A model generated the notes under the pieces. That model was given only the letters and a program-made list of their open reading frames with translations. It was not told where the DNA came from and did no database searches. From Sulfitobacter sp. OXR-159 (GTDB taxonomy: Bacteria; Pseudomonadota; Alphaproteobacteria; Rhodobacterales; Rhodobacteraceae), in NCBI RefSeq assembly GCF_034377145.1, contig NZ_CP139707.1, positions 815,001-879,000 on the forward strand: DNA of 64,000 nucleotides, in the 5' to 3' direction. Shown here in pieces: positions 46,480 to 55,530 of the stretch (position 1 is the first letter of the stretch; every line of letters starts with the position of its first letter). The translations under genes were made by a program, and so were the position numbers.

Positions 46480-47553
46480 TCAGTCCCTCAGAACCTGAGC
46501 GGCACCGGCGGGGAAGGACACCCCAACCCGATCGCCCGTCACATAGGAATGTGTGACCGTGGGGCCATTTTGTTGGCGCAGGACAAATTCGCTGCCATCG
46601 TCGAGGCCGACGTGAAAATGCGTATCGGTCCCGAAATAGACCACCTCGCGCAGGCTCCCGGCCAAAAGCCCATCTGCTTCGGAGGTCAATTCCGCATGTT
46701 CCGGTCGCAGGGCCAGCGTGACCCGGCCCGTGGCGGCTTCATTCGCATGGGCCTGCACAAGCTTGCCTGAAGGCAGACGCAACTGAGCGCTCTCACCCTC
46801 GCGGCCAATGATTTCAGCCGGTAAGAAGTTGGTATCGCCGATGAAATCCGCCACGAACCGGTCTGCAGGACGGTCGTAAATCTCGCGTGGGCGTCCGACC
46901 TGACGCACCGCGCCGTTGGACATGACCGCGATGCGATCCGACATGGTCAGCGCCTCTTCTTGGTCGTGGGTCACGAAGATAAAGGTGATGCCGGTTTCGG
47001 TCTGAAGCCGTTTTAGCTCCAGTTGCATTTTCTTGCGCAGTTTGAAGTCCAAGGCGCTCAGCGGTTCATCCAGCAGCAGGATCTTGGGCCGTGGCGCCAG
47101 AGCGCGGGCGAGGGCGACGCGCTGCTGTTGCCCGCCGGAGATCTGGCTGGTCTGTCGATCCGCCATCTGGGTCATCTGCACAAGTTCCATCATCTCGTCC
47201 ACGGTCGAGTTGATCGCGGATTTGGGCGTGCCGAGCATTTGCAAGCCAAAGCCGATGTTCTCGGCCACGGTCATATGAGGAAACAGGGCGTAGTTTTGAA
47301 AGACGGTATTGATGGGGCGTTTGTAGGGGGGCAACGCGAGCAGGCTTTTCCCGAACATGTCCAGCCTGCCGGATGTGGGATGCTCAAACCCCGCGATCAG
47401 TCGCAGCAAGGTCGTCTTGCCGCAGCCCGAAGGGCCCAGCAGCGTAAAGAATTCGTTGTCCTGAATTTCGAGGTCGATACTCGCGAGCGCTTCGACCGGC
47501 GGGTTGCCGGGATACACTTTGCGCAGCGCCTGTGCGGTGATTGCCTTGGTCAT
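46480..47553 (-). CDS. Polyamine-type ABC transporter ATP-binding protein (PotA type)
   Basis: The 357-residue ATPase starts at the second of two adjacent ATGs ([16 protein letters not shown]), near a GGGGGA site. Walker A is [11 protein letters not shown] at about 39-49, the signature [15 protein letters not shown], and Walker [18 protein letters not shown]-2 domain occupies the C-terminal third. It is the first gene of the importer operon (ATPase, permease, permease, binding protein, amidohydrolase). The LuxR-type regulator gene is divergent, with dyads in the shared promoter region. Confidence 0.94.
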   Translation of the reverse strand: MTKAITAQALRKVYPGNPPVEALASIDLEIQDNEFFTLLGPSGCGKTTLLRLIAGFEHPTSGRLDMFGKSLLALPPYKRPINTVFQNYALFPHMTVAENIGFGLQMLGTPKSAINSTVDEMMELVQMTQMADRQTSQISGGQQQRVALARALAPRPKILLLDEPLSALDFKLRKKMQLELKRLQTETGITFIFVTHDQEEALTMSDRIAVMSNGAVRQVGRPREIYDRPADRFVADFIGDTNFLPAEIIGREGESAQLRLPSGKLVQAHANEAATGRVTLALRPEHAELTSEADGLLAGSLREVVYFGTDTHFHVGLDDGSEFVLRQQNGPTVTHSYVTGDRVGVSFPAGAAQVLRD

Positions 47554-47616
47554 CATTCCCCCTGATCGCCCAATTCGGTTCTTGGTTTTGAGCAAAACTT
47601 GCCTTGCATGATTGCG

Positions 47617-47652
47617 CCAATAGTAATTGGTGAATATACCCCTTGTGGGGTA
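47617..47652. promoter_or_regulatory. Two dyads in the divergent importer/regulator promoter region
   Basis: CCAAT-AGTA-ATTGG (47617-47630) is a perfect dyad; CG before and TG after extend it by a G-T pair and a C-G pair. TACCCC-TTGT-GGGGTA (47637-47652) is a second perfect dyad seven bases on. Both lie between the ATPase start (47553) and the regulator start (47689). Either could be a binding site for the LuxR-type regulator or another protein; the binding partner is not shown by sequence. Confidence 0.45.
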
Positions 47653-47688
47653 GTGTTCTTGAGATTTTGATCAGATTTTGGAGTATTT

Positions 47689-48486
47689 TTGGGCGATAGG
47701 CTGACAAATTTGGCGATTGAGCAATTGCGCGATGCGCTTCGGGCCGTCGGCAGCCCATCTTTTTTCGAGGCCTATAAGACCTTTTTCAGCACCCGCATCG
47801 CCTTCGGCACCTTCTTGATGTTGCGCTTTGATGCGGACCAACCGCCCTTGCTGCTGGATCACTGGATCGAGCCGGGCAAATTGATCGGGCGACCTCTCGA
47901 AGGCTATATGGAGAGCAGCTATGCCTTTGACCCCTTCTATCTGTATCGCAGCCTGCCGAAGGAGGGTGGGCTGTTTCGTTTGGCCGACATCGCGCCGGAC
48001 CGGTTCTTTTCCAGCGAATATTATCTGCAATATTACCGGGGCACCGGGCTTTGTGACGAGGTTGGACTGCTCATCCCGCTACAGGATGGCGGCGTTGCGC
48101 ATCTGTCGCTGAGCAGGCGGGATAGGCAGGGGCCATTTCGGCGCAGTGAGCTTCGCAGCGTGGAAAGCTATGCGCCTTTGTTGCTGGAGCTTCTGGCGCA
48201 GCATTGCAATGCCGTGGCCCCGGCCCCCGTCGACCAGCCCGGAACGGCCCGCCCCCCGCTGTCCGATGCGATCAGAAGCCATGCTGCGGATCGCCTGAGC
48301 ATCGGTCTAACCCTGCGGGAGGCGCAGATCGCGGGACTGGTGCTGCAGGGCCATTCGAATGCCTCCGCCGCGAAACTGCTCAATATCGCGACGGAAACCT
48401 GCAAGGTCCATCGTCGGAACCTTTACCGCAAGCTCGTCATCTCAACACAGCGCGAACTCTTCGGCGTGTTCAAGCATCTGTTGTAG
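47689..48486 (+). CDS. LuxR-type transcriptional regulator
   Basis: The 265-residue protein has a C-terminal GerE/LuxR helix-turn-helix (about 200-262) with LTLREAQIAGLVLQGHSNASAAKLLNI and VHRRNLYRKLVI. The N-terminal 180 residues resemble no receiver or autoinducer domain I can name; they may be a ligand-sensing domain. The start is probably TTG at 47689, five bases after GGAG. It is divergent from the polyamine-type importer and is the obvious candidate regulator of that operon. The next gene (YHYH protein) converges on it. Confidence 0.85.
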   Translation: MGDRLTNLAIEQLRDALRAVGSPSFFEAYKTFFSTRIAFGTFLMLRFDADQPPLLLDHWIEPGKLIGRPLEGYMESSYAFDPFYLYRSLPKEGGLFRLADIAPDRFFSSEYYLQYYRGTGLCDEVGLLIPLQDGGVAHLSLSRRDRQGPFRRSELRSVESYAPLLLELLAQHCNAVAPAPVDQPGTARPPLSDAIRSHAADRLSIGLTLREAQIAGLVLQGHSNASAAKLLNIATETCKVHRRNLYRKLVISTQRELFGVFKHLL

Positions 48487-48724
48487 TTGGTCTTCGACCC
48501 GATGGCTCTGGGCGGGGCGTTCGAAATGCGCGGGTTGAGCGGCGATGGTGATACTTTGACGCGCCAGTATTCGAAGCGCGGATGCGCAACCAGTGACCCC
48601 GCAGGGCGGGCGTTCCACATCTGCTAAGCCGACTGACCAGCCCTCACCTGTTCGCCACCGCCCCCGAGCGGGGGCAGGGCCAGACACGCAAGGTCTGGGT
48701 TGATAGCTCAGACCCTGCCTGCCA

Positions 48725-49861
48725 TCACTGTTGCGGAGGCGCGGGCATGGCTGCGCGCAGGGCGTCTTCATCGACCCCCAAAGCCTCTGCGACCTTGGCC
48801 AGATCGGCGCCACGCCCGCCTGCGTCTTCCATGGCCTGTCTCAGGGTTTCGGCATTCACGTTGAGGGTCTCGGCAATCGCGTCAAAGTCAGGGCCTCTGC
48901 CCGGCCCGCCGGGACCACCGCTAGCATTCGCAGACCCAATGCCGTTTGCCGCATTGGTCGCGAAGTTGTTCTGCGCGACCACGCCTGCCAGACAGGCAGG
49001 CAGGTTCGGAAAGGTGTTGCCCGCGTGATAGTGATACTCGGCTTCTCCGTCCGCTTCGGTCAGGCCGACATGGCCGCCGCATTCATCCAGATCATCGGGA
49101 AGAGAACCGTCGTGGTTCAGCGGGCCAAACATCGCGAACCCGTCAAACGCAAAGCCAAACTGTGCCGTCTGATCCTGAGCGACGTTCACACATTCCGCAT
49201 CGACACCTTCGGAGTCATAGATCGCGTTCATATCCGTGGCGGTCGCATGCCAGTGGTACCAGCCGCCCGGGTCGACATGGCCGCCGCAGGTATCAAGCGC
49301 GGGCATATGCCCGGATTCCAGCACCGAAGGGGCGTCGGCGAAGATCGGGACGCCGTCCAACCCGATGCCGACCTTTGCAACGGTGCCAAGGCTGGTCGGC
49401 TCATCCGCCATCACCGGGTTCGTCGGAATGAGGACCGTCATCTCGACATCGGGATCGACCGAACCTTGGATGCACTCATGCGCCTCGGTCGGCCCTGCGA
49501 TGCGAATGTCAAAGGAATAGACCTCTCCGTCTGCGTTGAAGAAGGTGTAGCCCTGCGCGTCCAGCATCCGCAGGAAATCGCCGTCAATCCGGTAGAGCCC
49601 CGCCTCCTCGCCGTCCCAGTGCCAAATGCCGCCCTTGTCCTCCAAGGTCGCCGGACAGAACGGACCGATCTCAAGGTCGTCGGGCAGATATTTCACCACA
49701 TAGCGCGCGCATTGTGCAGCCTCTCCGGTCTCAAGCGTGCAATCCACGATCTCGGCGGGGCTGACCAGCGCGGCATCCGCCACCGAATGCGCGTCGGGGT
49801 GCGCAAACGCGGCTGCCGGTGTGAAAACTGCGCAGATTGCGCAGGAACGTAGAAATCTCAT
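48725..49861 (-). CDS. Secreted YHYH-domain protein
   Basis: The 378-residue protein starts at ATG 49861 behind AGGAGA and has a signal peptide (MRFLRSCAICAVFTPAAAFA). The YHYH domain spans roughly residues 80-300, with HVDPGGWYHWHATA, FGPLNHDGSLPDDLDECGGHVG and EYHYHAGNTFPNLPACL. The His-rich pattern suggests metal binding, but the family has no assigned function. A Gly/Pro linker leads to two short helical units (DFDAIAETLNVNAETLRQAM and ADLAKVAEALGVDEDALRAAM) that look like an internal repeat. It lies 19 bp after the MarR gene on the same strand, so probably shares its transcript. Confidence 0.88.
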   Translation of the reverse strand: MRFLRSCAICAVFTPAAAFAHPDAHSVADAALVSPAEIVDCTLETGEAAQCARYVVKYLPDDLEIGPFCPATLEDKGGIWHWDGEEAGLYRIDGDFLRMLDAQGYTFFNADGEVYSFDIRIAGPTEAHECIQGSVDPDVEMTVLIPTNPVMADEPTSLGTVAKVGIGLDGVPIFADAPSVLESGHMPALDTCGGHVDPGGWYHWHATATDMNAIYDSEGVDAECVNVAQDQTAQFGFAFDGFAMFGPLNHDGSLPDDLDECGGHVGLTEADGEAEYHYHAGNTFPNLPACLAGVVAQNNFATNAANGIGSANASGGPGGPGRGPDFDAIAETLNVNAETLRQAMEDAGGRGADLAKVAEALGVDEDALRAAMPAPPQQ

Positions 49862-49880
49862 CGCTGGGTCTCCTGACTCG

Positions 49881-50339
49881 TTACTTGTGAGTGTTGTCGG
49901 ACGCCAAGCCGGGCACCTTGCCGCCGAGGCGGTCTCGGAGGCGGCGATTGAGCGTGGCGTGCGCGGCGGCATCCTCCGCGCCCAGTGTCTCAGCGATCAG
50001 CGTGTCGATATCGCGCCAAGCGGCATGGACATCTGCCAGCAACGCGCGCCCGCGCGGTGTCAGTTCCACGATATTGCTGCGCACTTCGGTCGGATCGACT
50101 TTGCGGGTGATGATGTCTGCCGCGATCAGCCGCCCGGTCATGGTGCTCATGCTGGCGGGTGTAACGGCGAACTCGCGGGCGAGGGCGATTTGCGAAACGG
50201 CGCCCATTCGGGCAAGTGCGTCGATCACGCGGGCCTGACGGGGCGATATGCCGATTTCAGAAAGTCGGTGGCGCAGCTTTTCCTCCACCAAAGTGGCTGC
50301 ATGGAGCAGATAATGTAATTTTACTGTGTCGAACCGCAT
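49881..50339 (-). CDS. MarR-family transcriptional regulator
   Basis: The 152-residue protein has the winged-helix core of MarR with ISPRQARVIDALARMGAVSQIALAREFAVTPASMSTMTGRLIA and the wing IITRKVDPTEVRSNIVELTPRGRALLADVHAAW (about 30-105). MarR dimers usually repress a neighbouring gene until a small ligand binds. It is divergent from the RND efflux genes, 311 bp away, with an imperfect dyad at its own start. Control of the efflux pair and of the YHYH gene downstream is inferred from this arrangement. Confidence 0.92.
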   Translation of the reverse strand: MRFDTVKLHYLLHAATLVEEKLRHRLSEIGISPRQARVIDALARMGAVSQIALAREFAVTPASMSTMTGRLIAADIITRKVDPTEVRSNIVELTPRGRALLADVHAAWRDIDTLIAETLGAEDAAAHATLNRRLRDRLGGKVPGLASDNTHK

Positions 50340-50650
50340 GCTAACAGTTAGTAGGCTAATTAACTACGAAAGGCAAGATCGGGCATGGCCGAGCCGAAGA
50401 AAGGAGCAGTTGACGTGAACGCCGCGCATGGGGAGTTTGGCCCACGGGTTGAAGGGAGCCGACATTTTTCATTGAAGCGGCAATATTTTTGCGACGGAAT
50501 ATTCTTCGTCCTCCGTTTGAGAAGAAGCACATGTATCGCAGGGACCTTTCCAACACCCAATTTCGCACCGCTCGCCACTGTTTAAATCGCTCAGCCACGC
50601 CTTCGTTCGAGGCCGGGTTGTTCTGACATGGGGGGCGGTTTGGCAAGGCC
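50340..50650. promoter_or_regulatory. Divergent MarR/efflux promoter region
   Basis: No credible gene was seen in these 311 bp. AGTTA (50346-50350) and TAACT (50361-50365) frame an imperfect dyad, seven bases upstream of the MarR gene start. It is a fair MarR-type operator candidate for autoregulation. The 50460-50580 part is AT-rich compared with the rest. Short frames there look like chance. Confidence 0.4.
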
Positions 50651-51820
50651 ATGAAACTTTCTCCCACAGCGCCTTTCAGGAGCCTGAAGACTTTGAAAAG
50701 ATTAATCTACGCCGTCGTCTCCATCGTCATCATTGCAGGCGCATATGGCATCGCATTCGGCGTGCCCGATGAGGTTGCGCAGCTTTGGGGCGGCAGTGTC
50801 ACCCAGACGGATGATGCGCCTCAGAACGCGCGGGCCGGGCGGCGCGGCGGGCAAGGACGGGCGACAACCGTTGTGCTGACACCGCTGGAGACGCGCGCAT
50901 ATACGCTCGTCCTGCGCACGGTTGGCAGCGCGGTCTCGCTTCGTCAAACGGAAGTGACCGCAACCGATGCGGGCGAAGTGGTCGAAACCGCGCTTGCCGC
51001 CAATACGATGGTGGAAAAGGGCGATGTCTTGCTGAAACTGGACGACCGCACCGAGCGGTTGGCACTAGAGATTGCCGAGGCCAACCGCGATCAGGCGCAG
51101 GACACCGTGACCCGCTATGAGGGGCTGCGCAGCAATGGCAGTTCCGTGGTTACCGACGTAAGCCTTTCCGAGGCGCGGGTCGCCTTGCGCTTGGCCGAAG
51201 CCAATGTGGGGTTGGCCCTAGTGGCGCTGGATGACCGCACGATCAAAGCGCCGATCTCTGGCCGTTTGGGGCTGAGCGATATTAGTCTGGGCGATCGCTT
51301 GTCGAGCGGGGAGGCCATCGTGACCATCGACGACACCACCCGCCTGCTTGCCACATTCGAAGTGCCAGAACGCTCCATCGGTCTTTTGGCCGAGGGTAAA
51401 CCGGTTCTCGTCTCCACGCCGACCTATGCGGGGCGCATTTTCGAGGGGACGATCACCGCCTTTGACAGTCGTCTCGACAGCGTGACCCGCAGTGCGACGG
51501 TGGAGGCCGAGATCGAGAACCCCGAGGGGCTGCTGCTTGCCGGCATGACCTTTGCCATCCGCATGACCGAAGAGACCGACCCGCTGCCCGTTGTGCCTGC
51601 AACCGCCATCACGTGGGACCGCAGCGGCGCGGGGATCTGGGTCGCCGATGAGGGCAGCACCGCCCGCGTCCCTGTCACCATCCGCTACCGCGAGGGTGAT
51701 CAGGTCTGGGTCGAAACCGAAGCCCCCCTGGGCGCGCAGATCGTGGCCGAAGGCGCGGCGAAGCTGCGCGAAGGCGCGCAGGTTACCGCGGCTGGCGCGC
51801 GCGGGGGGCCAGACGCATGA
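50651..51820 (+). CDS. RND efflux membrane fusion protein (HlyD/AcrA type)
   Basis: The 389-residue periplasmic adaptor has an N-terminal membrane helix (about 15-35, LKRLIYAVVSIVIIAGAYG). Then come the barrel-sandwich lipoyl part (LRQTEVTATDAGEVVET and TIKAPISGRLGLSDISLGDRL), a coiled-coil hairpin (about 125-180) and a beta-barrel domain. It links the RND pump to an outer-membrane channel. The stop overlaps the pump start by 4 bp. It lacks a lipobox. No TolC-type gene is next to the pair, so the channel must be encoded elsewhere. Confidence 0.92.
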   Translation: MKLSPTAPFRSLKTLKRLIYAVVSIVIIAGAYGIAFGVPDEVAQLWGGSVTQTDDAPQNARAGRRGGQGRATTVVLTPLETRAYTLVLRTVGSAVSLRQTEVTATDAGEVVETALAANTMVEKGDVLLKLDDRTERLALEIAEANRDQAQDTVTRYEGLRSNGSSVVTDVSLSEARVALRLAEANVGLALVALDDRTIKAPISGRLGLSDISLGDRLSSGEAIVTIDDTTRLLATFEVPERSIGLLAEGKPVLVSTPTYAGRIFEGTITAFDSRLDSVTRSATVEAEIENPEGLLLAGMTFAIRMTEETDPLPVVPATAITWDRSGAGIWVADEGSTARVPVTIRYREGDQVWVETEAPLGAQIVAEGAAKLREGAQVTAAGARGGPDA

Positions 51821-54800
51821 GTTTCGAGAAAAGAGCGCACAAGGCCGGTCTTGCGGATATTTTCGTGGCGCGGCCCATCTTCGGGATCGTGCTGAACCTG
51901 CTGATTATCATCGCAGGGCTGGCGGCCTTCAGCAGTGTCGATATTCGCGAGATGCCGGACGTGGACCGGCCCGTGCTTTCTGTCAGAACCGACTACGATG
52001 GCGCCGTCCCCAGCACGGTAGACACCGAAGTGACACAAGTCCTCGAAGACGCGCTCAGCGCGCTTGATGGCATGTCCTATATCGAATCCACGTCAAGCAT
52101 GGGGTCGAGCCGGATCACCATCGACCTCTCGGATGGCACCGACGTCAACGTCGCCGCCAATGAGGCGCGCGAGATCGTATCGGGGGCCTTGCGGTCCTTG
52201 CCCGACGACATCGAAGACCCCAGCGTCAGCAAAAGCGACAGCAATGCCGACGCGATCATTCGCCTTGCGCTGCTGGGCGATGCCAGCCTCGACACGCTGA
52301 CCCAACTTGCCGAAGGGGCGGTCTATGAACGGCTTTCGCTGATCGATGGCATTGCCGAGGTGACCCTGCGCGGGGACCGTGCCAATGAGTTCCGCGTGGC
52401 GGTGAACATGCCGTCATTGCTGAGCCGGGGGCTGACCATCTTTGACGTCTCCACAGCACTTGCGCAGCTGCGCGACGACACCGCTCTGGGATCGCTTTCC
52501 AGCGAAACGCAGACCCTTTCGCTCAGGGTCGGCAGCAAGGATGTCACCGTTGAGACCATCAACCAACTGCCCATCAATGATACGACCCAAGTCGCCGATA
52601 TCGCGTTTGTGCAACTGATCCCCGAAGACGCCAGCGTCTATACCCGTGTGAATGGGGAGACGGCGATTGGTCTTGATATCACCCGGCAATCGGTGGGCAA
52701 CACGCTGGAAATCTCGCGCGATGTGGGCACCGCAGTCGAGGAATTGCAGGCGCAACTGCCCGAGGGTGTGCAACTGCTGGTCACTTCGAACGACGGTATC
52801 TTCATAGAAGGGTCGATCAACGAGGTCGTCAAATCCATCCTTTTGGCGACCGGCATTGTGGTGGTCGTGATTTTCCTGTTCCTGCGCTCCCCACGGGCCA
52901 CGTTGATCCCTGCGGTTACGATCCCTGTGGCTTTGATCGGGACGCTTGCGGCGATCTGGCTTACGGGGTTTTCCATGAATACGATCAGCCTTTTGGCGCT
53001 GGTATTGGCAACGGGGATGGTTGTCGATGATGCCATCGTCGTGGTCGAGAATATCGTGCGCAAGCGCAAGTCCGGCATGGGGGCTTTCGCCGCCGCGGCT
53101 TCGGGCACGAACGAGGTATTCTTTGCCGTGATCTCCACCACCGCCACGCTTGCCGCCGTTTTCATTCCGATTTCCTTCCTGCCGGGGCAGGCGGGGGGCG
53201 TCTTTTCTGAATTCGGCTTTGTGCTGGCCTTTGCCGTTACCCTGTCGTCGATCACGGCGCTCACCCTTGCGCCTGTCCTGTCGGCTCTTTTGGACCCGGG
53301 CAAGACCTTGGGCGACGCAGAAGCCGCCACGCCGGGCGCATTGGCGCGCGGCTTTGACTGGGTGATGGATTTCGCCATCCGCACGCCGCTGCTGGTGCTG
53401 TCGATCGCCATCGGCTTTGCCATGATCGCCATGGGGGCCGCGTTGACCCTGCCTTCCACCGTCACGCCAGAGGAAGACCGTGGCTTCTTTCTCGTACAGG
53501 CGCGCGGTGCATCGGACACGACGATTGATTACCTCGATACGCAGGTCGCGCTGGTCGAAGACATCCTCGCCCCGTATCGAGAGAGCGGGCAGATCGAGAC
53601 CGTGCAAAGCATTATCGGCGTCGGCGGCGGCACCAGTGCGTTCATCGTCGTCCGCCTGCCTGACTGGGCCGAACGTGACTTTACCCAGCAAGAGTTGATC
53701 GCCCAGATCAGTGGTCAGTTGTCTGCGGTCCCCGGCGTGCAGGTGAGCGCACGGTCGACCAACAGCCTTAACATTCGTGGCGCGGGCGGCGGGCTGAGTT
53801 TCGCGGTGACTGGCACCAATCTGGCTGAAATGACCGAAGCCGCCGACAGGCTCACGGCGGCGATGGCCCAGGATGCGACCTTTCTGAACCCGCAACTGTC
53901 CAACAACAGCGTGACCGCGCAATTGGAAGTCACGATAGACGACAGCGCCGCTGGCGATATGGGGCTTAACAGTTCCGATGTCTCCTCCCTCGTGCGCGCC
54001 ATGGTGCAGGGCGATGTGGCAGTCAGCGTCTTTTCGGATGATGTCGAAGTGGATGTGAACGTCGTCCCCGGTGGCCCGCCGATTGACGATCCGTCTGACA
54101 TCGCCTCCATGTCCATCCGCCTCGACAGTGGCGCCTATGTGCCGCTGTCCGCGGTTGCCTCGCTCGAGACGGTGGTAAGCGACGCGCAGATCGAGCGTTT
54201 GGGCGGAGCGCTGTCCGTCGCAATGCAGGCGAACCTTGGCGAAGGTGTCGACCTGTCCACCGCGATGGACCGGGTGCTGACACTCTCCGAAGAGGTTTTG
54301 CCTGATGAGATGGGCATCACCTTCACCGGAGAGGCGGCGACCCTCGACGATTCCCAAGGCGGCATCTACATGGTCTTCGGGGTTGCGCTGATCGTGGTGC
54401 TTCTGGTGCTGGCCGCCCAGTTCGAGAGCTTTGCCAGTGCGGTGGTGATAATGATGACAGTGCCCTTCGGGATGGCTGCCGCATTGCTGGCGATATCGAT
54501 GACGGGCGGATCGCTGAACTACTACAGCCAGATCGGCCTTGTGATGTTGATCGGGGTCATGGCCAAGAACGGTATTCTGATCGTCGAATTTGCCAATCAG
54601 CTGCGCGAAGCAGGCGAAGACATCGACAGCGCCATCCGAAGCGCGCTGCGCCTGCGCATCCGGCCCGTGATGATGACGATGGTGTCGACTGTTTTCGGGG
54701 GGCTGCCGCTGATCGTGACCTCTGGCGCGGGGGCCGAGGCCCGGATCGCCGTGGGCTGGGTGATCGTCGGCGGTTTGGGCTTTGCCACCGTGTTCACCTT

Positions 54801-54906
54801 GTTTCTCACGCCGATCTTCTACCGCTGGATCACGGTCTGGGGTGCGACCCCCGGAGGGTCTGCGCATAGATTGAAAGCCGAGGTGGAGGCGACCGCAAGC
54901 GTGTAG
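51817..54906 (+). CDS. RND efflux pump (AcrB/HAE1 type)
   Basis: The 1029-residue inner-membrane pump has twelve membrane helices and two large periplasmic loops. The proton-relay pair is in GMVVDDAIVVVENI (TM4), with the partner Lys in GVMAKNGILIVEFANQLRE (TM10). The start MSFEKRAHKAGLADIFVARPIFGI is typical. It would export small toxic compounds using proton flow, together with the adaptor upstream. The length and motifs are intact. The substrate is unknown. MarR control is inferred from the divergent regulator gene. Confidence 0.94.
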   Translation: MSFEKRAHKAGLADIFVARPIFGIVLNLLIIIAGLAAFSSVDIREMPDVDRPVLSVRTDYDGAVPSTVDTEVTQVLEDALSALDGMSYIESTSSMGSSRITIDLSDGTDVNVAANEAREIVSGALRSLPDDIEDPSVSKSDSNADAIIRLALLGDASLDTLTQLAEGAVYERLSLIDGIAEVTLRGDRANEFRVAVNMPSLLSRGLTIFDVSTALAQLRDDTALGSLSSETQTLSLRVGSKDVTVETINQLPINDTTQVADIAFVQLIPEDASVYTRVNGETAIGLDITRQSVGNTLEISRDVGTAVEELQAQLPEGVQLLVTSNDGIFIEGSINEVVKSILLATGIVVVVIFLFLRSPRATLIPAVTIPVALIGTLAAIWLTGFSMNTISLLALVLATGMVVDDAIVVVENIVRKRKSGMGAFAAAASGTNEVFFAVISTTATLAAVFIPISFLPGQAGGVFSEFGFVLAFAVTLSSITALTLAPVLSALLDPGKTLGDAEAATPGALARGFDWVMDFAIRTPLLVLSIAIGFAMIAMGAALTLPSTVTPEEDRGFFLVQARGASDTTIDYLDTQVALVEDILAPYRESGQIETVQSIIGVGGGTSAFIVVRLPDWAERDFTQQELIAQISGQLSAVPGVQVSARSTNSLNIRGAGGGLSFAVTGTNLAEMTEAADRLTAAMAQDATFLNPQLSNNSVTAQLEVTIDDSAAGDMGLNSSDVSSLVRAMVQGDVAVSVFSDDVEVDVNVVPGGPPIDDPSDIASMSIRLDSGAYVPLSAVASLETVVSDAQIERLGGALSVAMQANLGEGVDLSTAMDRVLTLSEEVLPDEMGITFTGEAATLDDSQGGIYMVFGVALIVVLLVLAAQFESFASAVVIMMTVPFGMAAALLAISMTGGSLNYYSQIGLVMLIGVMAKNGILIVEFANQLREAGEDIDSAIRSALRLRIRPVMMTMVSTVFGGLPLIVTSGAGAEARIAVGWVIVGGLGFATVFTLFLTPIFYRWITVWGATPGGSAHRLKAEVEATASV

Positions 54907-55070
54907 CGCGACGGCCTTTGCGTATCGGATGCTTTCCCCTGCGCAAAGGCTGGGAGCGGCGACAAGGTCCACGGTTCTTGCATAGCTGACGGCGAAAAAC
55001 TGCCCCGCGCCAGCGACGGGAATCTCTCTGGCAGACGTTAAATATGACGTAAGCAAAGAGGAGAGACCCA

Positions 55071-55394
55071 ATGCAAAACCGGATGAAAAAATGCGCGACT
55101 GTCGTGCTATTGGCAGCCACCACAGTGGCTTTCGTGCCGATGACGGCAATGGCCGACAGAGCGGAGGCTCAACACAGCCGTGTTGATCGCAGCGCCAAGG
55201 TGAAGGTGGTGAAACAGCAGCGCCATCGGCATGCGGTTGGCCAGCGTCTCCGCAAGCAGGATGTCGTCGTCGTCCAGAACTGGCGCGCCCGCGGCCTTTC
55301 GCGACCGGGCCGGAATGAAGTCTATGTCGTCGATGGCAATGATATTTACCTTGCAGCCGCAGCGACGTTGTTGGTCAAGGCCCTCGTAAACTGA
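55071..55394 (+). CDS. Small secreted RcnB-like protein
   Basis: The 107-residue protein starts at ATG 55071 with AGGAGAGA upstream. It has a signal peptide (MQNRMKKCATVVLLAATTVAFVPMTAMA) and a basic, His/Arg/Lys-rich middle. The C-terminal part (VGQRLRKQDVVVVQNWRARGLSRPGRNEVYVVDG and a final LAAAATLLVKAL) is laid out like the RcnB/CigR-type small periplasmic proteins. RcnB affects nickel and cobalt balance in E. coli; no such role is shown here. It lies 165 bp after the RND pump and may be separate from it. Confidence 0.7.
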   Translation: MQNRMKKCATVVLLAATTVAFVPMTAMADRAEAQHSRVDRSAKVKVVKQQRHRHAVGQRLRKQDVVVVQNWRARGLSRPGRNEVYVVDGNDIYLAAAATLLVKALVN

Positions 55395-55530
55395 ACTGTC
55401 GGGCGCCCTCCGGGTTGGGTTTGATCCGCGATAGAAGGCCAATGTCAGGCTGGAACGCGGGTCAGACCTTTCCCGGGGCGGCGGCGTGCAGGACACGGTA
55501 CATGATCCTGAAGAACGCTCTGCAGGCGGT

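Noticed and set aside
48660..48714. Two hairpins between the LuxR-type and YHYH genes as a terminator pair
   Set aside because: The stems (6 bp each) are short and no T run follows either, so a terminator call is not supported.
50385..50585. 66-codon open frame between the MarR and efflux genes
   Set aside because: No ribosome-binding site, no domain and a composition unlike neighbouring genes.
52414..55149. 911-codon minus-strand open frame opposite the RND pump
   Set aside because: It is antisense to the pump, rich in His, Arg, Gly and Asp, and has no domain. This is typical of a shadow in high-GC DNA.
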